From a candidate division WOR-3 bacterium (GTDB lineage Bacteria > SDB-A): a stretch of DNA of 64,000 nucleotides. The position numbers were made by a program, and so were the translations under genes. This document shows positions 1 to 7,454 of the stretch, piece by piece; position 1 is the first letter of the stretch; every line of letters begins with the position of its first letter. The stretch covers positions 1 to 64,000 of the forward strand of contig JAFGSQ010000037.1 of NCBI GenBank assembly GCA_016934535.1, in the 5' to 3' direction. Under the pieces are notes generated by a model. The model made no database searches, was not told where the DNA came from, and worked only from the letters and a program-made list of their open reading frames with translations.

Positions 1-828
1 TTTTATGAATTTTTCAATTTCGGAAACGGAAGAAGGAAGAGACGAGAGGTCTCCTTTGACCGACGAGAAATAGCTCTCGACGGAACCCATGAGCTCTTTC
101 CGATTTTTTGCAACAAATTCTTCAAGAGATTTTAATGCCGTTTCTCTTTCGGCCAGTTTCTTCTCTTCACTTAGCTTCAGAAAATCAATTATCTCTTTGT
201 AATTGGGTTCCGAAAGGAGTTTTTCAATGTTTGTCGAAGCAGACAAGAGATATGAAGACAGGTTCTCGATAAGAAGAGCCTGGTTTTTTTCTATCGAATT
301 GTTAACGTCAACAGCGAGAGTATCGAAAAAGTCTTTTTCGTTGTTTCCGAGGTCTTTGAAAGAATTTTCAATGTTCTTTAAATCTACTTTCTGTTTGATT
401 TCGGAAAGGTTCGCGACCGTTTCTTTAAGCAGACCGAGCATTTCGTTGGATTGAGTATCTTTGGCCTGCGTTTTCAGTTCTTCGAGAAGAACGGTTGATT
501 TTGTTATCAGTCCGATTATTGTATCCGAAACTGTCCAGTAGTTGTCGATTTTTTGCGGGATGGGTTCTATCGCTTCCCTGACAGTGTTTGAAAAGTCCTT
601 CATGTTTTCGCGTGTAGGCAGTTCTTTTATCTTTTCTCCTGTCAGAGTCTGGTCGTTTTTCAATTCGATGAAAGATTCTTTAAGTTCTTCGGATTTGTCT
701 TTGATTTCTTTTAAAACGCCGACGATTTCTAGGAGTCCGCAATTGTCACTCTTTGTGTCGTAAAAATTGCAATCGGGACCGCATAACTTTACTTCTCCCG
801 GCGTTGATGAAAAAGGACAGTTCTTCAT
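1..828 (-). CDS. Cys-motif coiled-coil protein, partial (3' end outside window)
   Basis: I do not recognise this protein. The frame is open without a stop from the ATG at 828 to the window edge, giving 276 residues. The N-terminus carries four cysteines (C4, C16, C20, C30) in a short Pro/Gly-containing stretch that resembles a small metal-binding knuckle. The rest is rich in Glu, Lys, Leu and Ser with heptad-like spacing, suggesting long amphipathic helices or coiled coil. There is no signal peptide or membrane segment in the visible part. The start overlaps the stop of the upstream TPR gene (ATGA at 825-828), so the two are almost certainly translationally coupled and may act together. Zinc or iron-sulphur binding is inference from cysteine spacing only. 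Confidence 0.7.
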   Translation of the reverse strand, partial: MKNCPFSSTPGEVKLCGPDCNFYDTKSDNCGLLEIVGVLKEIKDKSEELKESFIELKNDQTLTGEKIKELPTRENMKDFSNTVREAIEPIPQKIDNYWTVSDTIIGLITKSTVLLEELKTQAKDTQSNEMLGLLKETVANLSEIKQKVDLKNIENSFKDLGNNEKDFFDTLAVDVNNSIEKNQALLIENLSSYLLSASTNIEKLLSEPNYKEIIDFLKLSEEKKLAERETALKSLEEFVAKNRKELMGSVESYFSSVKGDLSSLPSSVSEIEKFIK

Positions 829-3800
829 AATTCCTCAATTGCTTTTTGGATTGTTTTTTCATCGAATAAACCGCTGTTTTTTCTAATTTTTGTGTATATC
901 AGGGGGGGGGATTCAGATAGTATTTTCCCCGCTAAATCGCTGTAAATTCTTTTTTCATTGTCATTTAAATAGTTTGAAGCCGTTTTTAAAACGGACATGG
1001 CAGAAAGAAAATCAGACATTTCGACGTGACATGAAATGAGAAGTTTCAAAAATTTACCCAAATATTCCTGGCCTGATTTCATGCCTGAAGATTTTATCAA
1101 ATTAATTGCCCGGGGATAATCTCCAGCGGAATAAAGACAGACGCATTTCTCGAACAAAGCTTCGGGTGTGTTTGCGTCATTGAGAAGAGCGAGAGCTTTT
1201 TTCGGGTAACCTGCGGCTCTGATTTTTCTGGCGAGAGAAAGATTGTCCGAGGAAATTTTTGTTTTTTCGATTTCTTTCAGTCTTTTTACGTTTGCCCAAG
1301 AAATGAATTTTTCATCCCCCGTGATCGCCTTGTAGGACTTCAAAAATTTCTGAGCTCTTTTTTTATCGTGAGATATTATAAAATCCAGAGCCGCGTTGAG
1401 AACGTGCTCTTTCTGAGAGGAATTCAGATTTGAGGAATCGAGAAGCTCTACTCTTTTGACGGCCTGCTGTATCATGTTATTTTTTATCATGATATCGAGA
1501 AGAATCAGCTGAAGGCTGAAGTTGTCGCTGGACGGAGGTATCTTTGCGAATCTAAAAAGGATTTCTTTAGTGATCTGATCGGGAAGATCGCCGGCGATAT
1601 CTTGTAAAATACGTGCACTTTCCTCGAAATTCTTTTTTTCGTACATGATGTAGCATTTTAGTACTTCAGCTTTGAGATTTTCAATTTGTGAAATTTGAGG
1701 GAGTATTTCTTCCGCGAATCCCGGATTCAAATCAAAAGCTCTCGAAAAGGATTCGACAGCCTTTTCTTCGAATCCGTTCTTGGATGATATTTCACCGTGT
1801 TTGAGGAAAAGGTCGGGATTTAGAAAACCTTTGTCAATGATCTCTTCTATCAGCGTCGCAAGAATTCCATTTTCAAACGAGTCCTCGGTCTTGATTTTCA
1901 GAAGGATGTCTTTGGCTTCGTCATAACGGTCGTTCCTCATAGATATTTCGGCCCATATCAGTTTATAAATGTTTTTATCTGGTTCGGACGCGATTTTCTT
2001 TTTCGAAAACTCGGTTATAGATCTGTTGGAGGGATTTCTCGATACAATTCTCTTTATTGTCGTGTACAATACGTCGAATTTCTGGCATTTGTCAGATATT
2101 GTTATCATGATGTTCAGATTCTTTTCAGAGTCGCTGTTCGTTATTATCTTTTCCATTTCCTCAAGAGATCTAATCGCGAAAGATTCGTCGTAGGAAACGC
2201 TGAGCTGGAATTCCACGGCGGCTTTGTCGAGTTCTCCTTCTGACGAAAGAATTTTTCCCAGATAAAATCTCAGGCTCGCATCGGTAGGAGCTTGCTGAAG
2301 CTGCATCTGGAATTCTTTAATGACTTTGTCGGGAGATACGTATGACTTGGAATAAAGCTCGTACAGCAATTCCGATGATTTTTCGAATTTACCGGCTTTT
2401 GAATAAGCCTTTGACAGGATGTATAAAACTTTCGGATCTTCCGATGTTTTTTTTACTTTTTCGAGCAGATCTATTATTTGGTTTGAATAATTTGGTGAAA
2501 AATCGAGACTCTTCGATACGTGATTCAATCCGCCCTTGACGTTACCTGATTCGAAAGCCACTTGGCCTTTGATTAGATTAAAATAAGATTTATCCTCAGG
2601 AGGTAGTTTCTCGGGAATTTTTTCCATTTCAGTGTCAAGTTGAGAAAAAAGTTTTCTCTTGAGTAGAAAATCCAGATAACCGAACAGAACGCGGTGGTCG
2701 TCGGGATAATGGTTTTTCAATTTCTTGAAAAGATCGAGAGTCCACGTGTCTTCTTTTGGATAATCCATTAAATCACGTAATTTATCCAGTGCCAGAGAAA
2801 GATTTTTCTTTCTCAGCAATATTATTATATTGCTTTTGAGGACGTCTTTGTTTTTGGGGAATTTTTCTGAAACTTTATCAAGAAGATCGTTAGCGAGGTC
2901 TTTTAAGTCCTGGCGTTCTCGGCCCAGTATCTGAATGTACTTGAGAGCGTTTTCAGGATTTTCCGATTTGATTGAAGAGAGGATTTCAGCGACAAAAGAA
3001 ACGTCTTCTCTCTGAATTTTTTCGGTGAATATTGATGTAATTTGTGAGACATTTTTGCTGACGTCGGGGTATATTTCGCTCAGGACGTCGAGTTTGATGA
3101 GAAGTTCAATTATTGTTTTTTCATCTCTTTCCAGGAGAGCTTCGGATGTTTTAACAGCCAGATTCATTTTATCGAAGACGGACGCGAGGACAAAAGAAAC
3201 GTTCAATTTCAAATTGTCGGAAAACCTCTCCATGAGGCCGGAGCATATATCGTAGGAATATTCGATGTTTTGAATAAAACCCGAGAAGGTCAGGAAGTCA
3301 GCGATCAGGATCGCCTTGTCGAAAGTACCTCTCTCCGCGCTGATTTTTCCAAGCAAATAAATGGCTTTGTAGTTTTCGAGGTTCTGTTCAGTCGCGTCCA
3401 GCAGGCAGGATTCGGCTCTTTCGTAAGATTCCGGATAGTTTTTCAAAAGCACTTCAATTATGTCGACGGCTTTGCCTGATTCTCCTTTCTTCATATAGAT
3501 GTCAATGCAAAGGTTGTATATCTGTTCGTCAGGGGATTCAAGCAGAAGGTCTAATTTGCCCGAAACCCATTCGATGTATTCGTTTTTATCCGTGAAAAAT
3601 TCGAGTTCCGCCGATGCTTCCGAAAGTTTTTTTTCAGTTATCAACTGTTCAATATACTGCATTCTCGCTTTAATGTTTTTTCTGTCCGTCTGAAGCATTG
3701 ATTTGAGGTATTTTCCTTCGGTTTCTTTCGGAAGATTCGATTTGTTTACAAGTTCAAGCGCTTTGTCCTGATTGTTGGTCGAGACGTATAAATTGAAAAG

Positions 3801-4565
3801 GAAATCCATTGTTTCTAAGCTGAGCTGATTTTTTGACGATATTACATTTATTATCTTTTCGGCGCATCCGGTATCTATCTGAATAGCTCTGTTGAAAGAT
3901 TCAATGGCTTCCCTGTCTTTCCCGAAATTGAGATTGAACTTGCCCAGGTAAATGTGAGAAACAGGAGATCTGTATTCGCTTTTGGCCATCCACGCGAGTT
4001 GACTGGTTATCAGATCCGCTCTGTCAGGAAACTCGGTGGCGACTTCCTCAAAAAGAGTAATGGCGGCGTCTTTATCGACGTAAAGCGTCAGGGAAGCTAT
4101 CGACATCAAAAGGGAGGATCTTTTTTTTAGGTTAGCGGTACCCTGAGGGAAATTTTTAAGTATCTGGTTTTTTGCGGTGATGTCCTTTGTGACATAATCC
4201 TTGGGCACGTCTTTAAGGAAATCGTTCGCTTTGTCGAAATCCCCCTGCTCAAGATATAAAGAACCTATGAAGAGACCCACTTCGGAAAGTCTGTTGCCGA
4301 GAAAGAATCCGTCTTCCGCTCTGCTTATCGTGTTCTGTATGTTCTCGGGAGCGAGCATGTGAGCCATAGTCAGGTTCCTTGTGGCTACAGGCATGTTCAT
4401 TTTTGCCTGCATCCTTCCCAGTTCAAGATAAATGCTGTAATCCTCGCGGTTGCGCGATTCTTTGTCCAGAAGATCGAGGGCTTTTTTATTTTCACCCTGA
4501 TCCTCGAAACTTCTGACTTTTTCGAGAATTTTGTTTATGTCTTTCCCGAGTATAAATTCAAACAT
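825..4565 (-). CDS. Giant tetratricopeptide-repeat protein (1246 aa)
   Basis: The protein is built almost entirely from degenerate TPR-type helical hairpins. Repeated patterns such as 'YLGKFNLNFGKDREAIESF', 'LGKILSSEGELDKAA' and 'KAVESFSRAFDLNPG' recur along its length. No signal peptide or transmembrane segment is visible, so it is probably a cytoplasmic scaffold. The N-terminus (MFEFILGKDINKILEKV) precedes the first repeat. The ATG at 4565 lacks a Shine-Dalgarno sequence and lies about 11 bases after a good -10 box, so the message may be leaderless or nearly so. A run of nine C on the coding strand (902-910 on the + strand) lies near the 3' end and could slip. The downstream Cys/coiled-coil gene overlaps it by four bases. 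The specific role is unknown. Confidence 0.85.
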   Translation of the reverse strand: MFEFILGKDINKILEKVRSFEDQGENKKALDLLDKESRNREDYSIYLELGRMQAKMNMPVATRNLTMAHMLAPENIQNTISRAEDGFFLGNRLSEVGLFIGSLYLEQGDFDKANDFLKDVPKDYVTKDITAKNQILKNFPQGTANLKKRSSLLMSIASLTLYVDKDAAITLFEEVATEFPDRADLITSQLAWMAKSEYRSPVSHIYLGKFNLNFGKDREAIESFNRAIQIDTGCAEKIINVISSKNQLSLETMDFLFNLYVSTNNQDKALELVNKSNLPKETEGKYLKSMLQTDRKNIKARMQYIEQLITEKKLSEASAELEFFTDKNEYIEWVSGKLDLLLESPDEQIYNLCIDIYMKKGESGKAVDIIEVLLKNYPESYERAESCLLDATEQNLENYKAIYLLGKISAERGTFDKAILIADFLTFSGFIQNIEYSYDICSGLMERFSDNLKLNVSFVLASVFDKMNLAVKTSEALLERDEKTIIELLIKLDVLSEIYPDVSKNVSQITSIFTEKIQREDVSFVAEILSSIKSENPENALKYIQILGRERQDLKDLANDLLDKVSEKFPKNKDVLKSNIIILLRKKNLSLALDKLRDLMDYPKEDTWTLDLFKKLKNHYPDDHRVLFGYLDFLLKRKLFSQLDTEMEKIPEKLPPEDKSYFNLIKGQVAFESGNVKGGLNHVSKSLDFSPNYSNQIIDLLEKVKKTSEDPKVLYILSKAYSKAGKFEKSSELLYELYSKSYVSPDKVIKEFQMQLQQAPTDASLRFYLGKILSSEGELDKAAVEFQLSVSYDESFAIRSLEEMEKIITNSDSEKNLNIMITISDKCQKFDVLYTTIKRIVSRNPSNRSITEFSKKKIASEPDKNIYKLIWAEISMRNDRYDEAKDILLKIKTEDSFENGILATLIEEIIDKGFLNPDLFLKHGEISSKNGFEEKAVESFSRAFDLNPGFAEEILPQISQIENLKAEVLKCYIMYEKKNFEESARILQDIAGDLPDQITKEILFRFAKIPPSSDNFSLQLILLDIMIKNNMIQQAVKRVELLDSSNLNSSQKEHVLNAALDFIISHDKKRAQKFLKSYKAITGDEKFISWANVKRLKEIEKTKISSDNLSLARKIRAAGYPKKALALLNDANTPEALFEKCVCLYSAGDYPRAINLIKSSGMKSGQEYLGKFLKLLISCHVEMSDFLSAMSVLKTASNYLNDNEKRIYSDLAGKILSESPPLIYTKIRKNSGLFDEKTIQKAIEEL

Positions 4566-4575
4566 AGTTATCTAT

Positions 4576-4603
4576 ATTTTACATAATTGGCATTAGCGGT
4601 CAA
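4576..4603 (-). promoter_or_regulatory. Promoter of the TPR gene (TTGACC-16-TAAAAT)
   Basis: Read on the minus strand, TTGACC (4603-4598) is followed after 16 bases by TAAAAT (4581-4576). The predicted start of transcription is about 4569, only a few bases before the ATG at 4565, and there is no ribosome-binding site. Confidence 0.5.
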
Positions 4604-4621
4604 GGTCAATGAAAGAAGAGC

Positions 4622-4649
4622 TTGCATTTTTTATGAGCCCAAATATAAT
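4622..4649 (+). promoter_or_regulatory. Promoter of the ferredoxin gene (TTGCAT-16-TATAAT)
   Basis: TTGCAT at 4622-4627 and a perfect TATAAT at 4644-4649 are 16 bases apart. A strong Shine-Dalgarno (AAAGGAGGT, 4662-4670) follows before the ATG at 4674. The promoter is divergent from that of the TPR gene. Confidence 0.6.
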
Positions 4650-4673
4650 AAAACAATAATTAAAGGAGGTAAA

Positions 4674-4853
4674 ATGAGACCATACGTTAACGAAGCCGAC
4701 TGTATTGCCTGTGGTTTGTGCAAAGACGTTTGTCCGGCAGATCCTAAAGTTTTTGAAATAGAAGATAAAGCGAAAGTAGTACATCCGGACGCATGTACGG
4801 GTTGCATGGAATGCCAAAACAATTGTCCGGTCAGCTGTATTGAAGTCAAATAA
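4674..4853 (+). CDS. 2[4Fe-4S] ferredoxin (59 aa)
   Basis: Small soluble electron carrier. Two classical cluster motifs are seen: C10-x2-C13-x2-C16-x3-C20-P and C41-x2-C44-x2-C47-x3-C51-P, with an additional C55. Spacing and length match clostridial-type bacterial ferredoxins that bind two [4Fe-4S] clusters. The frame extends further upstream, but the ATG at 4674 is chosen because it directly follows a strong Shine-Dalgarno and gives the canonical N-terminus. The gene is monocistronic, with its own promoter and a rho-independent terminator immediately downstream. Electron partners cannot be inferred from this window. Confidence 0.95.
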   Translation: MRPYVNEADCIACGLCKDVCPADPKVFEIEDKAKVVHPDACTGCMECQNNCPVSCIEVK

Positions 4854-4873
4854 AATTCTTTTATTTTCTTATT

Positions 4874-4902
4874 AAAGCTCCCTGTTCCGGGGGCTTTTTT
4901 CT
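4874..4902 (+). terminator. Rho-independent terminator after the ferredoxin gene
   Basis: A nine-pair stem (AAAGCTCCC with GGGGGCTTT, one G-T pair) and a six-base loop is followed by a T-rich tail. It ends the ferredoxin message before the promoter of the next gene. Confidence 0.85.
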
Positions 4903-4914
4903 TTATCTGTGATG

Positions 4915-4943
4915 TTGAAAAATTTCTCCGTATAATTTATAAT
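4915..4943 (+). promoter_or_regulatory. Promoter for the SLBB/PFK/PEPCK run (TTGAAA-17-TATAAT)
   Basis: TTGAAA at 4915-4920 and TATAAT at 4938-4943 are 17 bases apart. A second TATAAT lies at 4931 but is too close to this -35 box. The promoter sits between the ferredoxin terminator and the next ATG, which has an AAAGGAG ribosome-binding site. Confidence 0.65.
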
Positions 4944-4977
4944 TGCGGTTTTAACTGATTCAAAGGAGCGCCGGAAT

Positions 4978-6213
4978 ATGACGTTTTTTATTTTTCTCAT
5001 GGAACTCATGGTCGTCAATCAGGTCAGAGACGACGTTTATCTCATCAACCCTGAAACTTATACTCTTCACCCGAGAGACAGGCTCCAACTGGTCATTTCA
5101 GGAGCTCAGGGTTTCGTTCAGGACCTCGTGGTAAACGGTGACGGAACGATGATAGTGACGGTCGGCTCTCCCGCAATTATAGCCGAACCAAGTGAAACAC
5201 CGATTCCCGGAGAGACAAGCATGATGACTGCCGATTTCGCATCGGGGATGCCCCTCGGAGTAGTATACGCCGAAGGCAGAACGCTGAAGGAAGTCGAAGA
5301 AGAAGTCAGGACACTGGTCAGAAAATATTACACAGGTGTTGAAGTCCGTTTGATTATAGTAAGACCGAGGCATTTTATAATTATGCCGACAGGGGCGGTT
5401 CAAAGCGGAAATACTCCTTTGGAAGTCACTCCCCTTACGAGAGTGTCTTACGCTGTCGGAACTCTTTTGCTGAAATCCACGGCATCACTTATGAACATCG
5501 AACTGAGGTTTCTCGACGGGACAGTAGATACGGCCGATTACATACAATTCCTCAGGACCGGTGATATAGAGTATGACCCGCCTTTCAGGGAAGAAGGCGT
5601 CGTCCTCTATTTTCCGGAAATGAAAAAATCCGTGACAGTTTTCGGTGCAGTGCATCCTTACGGCACTTCCGACGTGATTTGGTCGACAGACACTCTCGAG
5701 ACTTTTCAGAGTGTTTCGGCAGTCCATGAAATATTCGACGGCGAAAATTTAAAAGATCTTATCGAGATCGCCGGAGGATTTCTCCAGAACGCCGATGTAT
5801 CAAATATCACGGTAAAGAGAAACGGGACATTGTTCAGGATAAACGGCAGAGATCAGACCGCTTTGGCGGATTTCGTCCTCGAAGACAGCGACACGATAAT
5901 GATACCTGAAATAAGGAATTCAATAATCGTTTTGGGAGGAGTGAGAACTCCGGGGGAATATTCTTTCGTTCCCATGAAAACCGCTTTTGAATACGTCAGC
6001 ATAGCCGGAGGCGTCACCGAAAGAGGAATGCTTAACAAAGTCACGGTGTATTCTTACGACGGCGTTCACAAGGGCGACGGAATAAACACGCCGGTGGAAA
6101 GGGGAGACGTCGTCAAAGTCCCGGAAGTGACTCTCAGATGGTGGCAGGATTACGCAAGTATTATGGGCACCTTGATAAGTATAGCATCATTTATCGTTCT
6201 CATATCTCAATAA
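4978..6213 (+). CDS. Polysaccharide export-type protein with SLBB domains
   Basis: A 411-residue member of the polysaccharide export (Wza-like) superfamily. A short hydrophobic N-terminus is followed by a poly-export-type domain (about residues 25-140, 'HPRDRLQLVISG...VVNGDGTM'). SLBB-type beta-grasp repeats follow at about 220-310 ('FGAVHPYGT...LIEIAGGF') and 312-400 ('VLGGVRTPGEY...VSIAGGV'). A C-terminal hydrophobic segment (about 391-410) probably anchors it in a membrane. The N-terminal segment is short, so true export across the inner membrane is not certain. It is the first gene of a run with PPi-PFK and PEPCK. That is an unusual pairing of capsule or exopolysaccharide export with central carbon metabolism. 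Confidence 0.75.
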   Translation: MTFFIFLMELMVVNQVRDDVYLINPETYTLHPRDRLQLVISGAQGFVQDLVVNGDGTMIVTVGSPAIIAEPSETPIPGETSMMTADFASGMPLGVVYAEGRTLKEVEEEVRTLVRKYYTGVEVRLIIVRPRHFIIMPTGAVQSGNTPLEVTPLTRVSYAVGTLLLKSTASLMNIELRFLDGTVDTADYIQFLRTGDIEYDPPFREEGVVLYFPEMKKSVTVFGAVHPYGTSDVIWSTDTLETFQSVSAVHEIFDGENLKDLIEIAGGFLQNADVSNITVKRNGTLFRINGRDQTALADFVLEDSDTIMIPEIRNSIIVLGGVRTPGEYSFVPMKTAFEYVSIAGGVTERGMLNKVTVYSYDGVHKGDGINTPVERGDVVKVPEVTLRWWQDYASIMGTLISIASFIVLISQ

Positions 6214-6228
6214 CATGGAGGTTTGAAA

Positions 6229-7443
6229 ATGGCCGAACTCGTCGGAAAAGCTGTCGTCGCGCAGGGCGGTGGGCCAACTGCAGTGATAAATCAAACGCTC
6301 GCGGGGATCGTCTTCAGATCCAAGACCTGTTCACACATTTCCAAGCTTTACGGATCCATAAGAGGAGTCAGGGGGATAATTGACGAGAATTTCGTCGATC
6401 TGTCTTCTGTTTCTTTTGAAAACATGAAGAAGGTTGCTCTTACCCCTGGCGCCGCTCTCAAAAGCACGAGAGACAAACCCGACCCGGAATATTGTCTTAA
6501 AATATTCGACGTGTTCAGAAAGCATGACATAAGGTATTTTTTCTACATCGGAGGAAACGATTCCGCCGACACCTGCAGGATAATTAACGAACAAGCGAAG
6601 GATAGCAATTATGACCTAAGGGTCTTTCATGTCCCCAAGACAATAGACAACGATCTTTTAATCAACGACCACACTCCGGGATACGGATCGGCGGCTAAAT
6701 TTGTCGCTCAGGCTTTCGGAGGAATAAACTGCGACAACGATTCTCTCGGGGGAGTTTATATCGGAATAGTAATGGGAAGGCACGCCGGTTTTCTCACCGC
6801 CGGGTCCGCGCTTTCGAAAAAGAACGAAAGGGACGCGCCTCATCTGATTTTTCTTCCGGAATACCCTTTTGACACAGGCAAGTTTCTCGCGGGTGTTGAT
6901 CGCGCCTTTTCAAAATACAAAAGATGCGTCGTAGCTGTCAGTGAAGGGATTACAGACGCCGGTGGACAGCCAGTTATAGCAAGCCTTTCAAAGGGGAAAA
7001 AGGAATTCGATTCACACGGCAACATACAGCTATCGGGAACCGGCGCGCTGGGAGACATGCTTTCCGAACTGGTCAAGTCTGAACTCAAAATAAAAAGAGT
7101 CAGATCAGACACTTTCGGCTATCTTCAGAGGTCGTTTTCCGGATGCGTCAGCGCAACTGATTCAAAAGAAGCGCGGGAATGCGGAGAAATGGCTGTCGTT
7201 TATTCGTCCGTCACGGAGAATGACGGGTCCGTTACAATCCACAGAACGGGAGAATACGAGATCGAATACAGACTGTCTCTTTTGGCGGACATCGCCGGAA
7301 AAACCAAACTGATACCGAAGGAATTTTACGATTCCGGTGAAAACTTTGTCACGAAGCTTTTTTATCAATACGCCGGACCACTCGTCGGTGAATTGCCTGA
7401 AACGGCGAAACTGTCGGCTCGGCAGATTATAATACAAAAATGA
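6229..7443 (+). CDS. pfp: Pyrophosphate-dependent 6-phosphofructokinase
   Basis: Phosphorylates fructose 6-phosphate with PPi, reversibly, in glycolysis/gluconeogenesis. The phosphate-donor loop reads GGNDS (G108-S112), and the substrate motif is PKTIDND with K137 where ATP-dependent enzymes have glycine. This Lys is the classical mark of PPi use. TPGYGSAA and MGRHAGFLTAG follow in family order. Length (404 aa) fits short bacterial PPi-PFKs. The ATG at 6229 is chosen over an in-frame TTG at 6223 because GGAGG (6217-6221) is correctly placed. The PEPCK gene follows 11 bases after its stop, so the two are probably co-transcribed. Asn in place of the usual first Asp of the GGDD loop is a small variation. 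Confidence 0.9.
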   Translation: MAELVGKAVVAQGGGPTAVINQTLAGIVFRSKTCSHISKLYGSIRGVRGIIDENFVDLSSVSFENMKKVALTPGAALKSTRDKPDPEYCLKIFDVFRKHDIRYFFYIGGNDSADTCRIINEQAKDSNYDLRVFHVPKTIDNDLLINDHTPGYGSAAKFVAQAFGGINCDNDSLGGVYIGIVMGRHAGFLTAGSALSKKNERDAPHLIFLPEYPFDTGKFLAGVDRAFSKYKRCVVAVSEGITDAGGQPVIASLSKGKKEFDSHGNIQLSGTGALGDMLSELVKSELKIKRVRSDTFGYLQRSFSGCVSATDSKEARECGEMAVVYSSVTENDGSVTIHRTGEYEIEYRLSLLADIAGKTKLIPKEFYDSGENFVTKLFYQYAGPLVGELPETAKLSARQIIIQK

Positions 7444-7454
7444 AGGAGTAAAAA

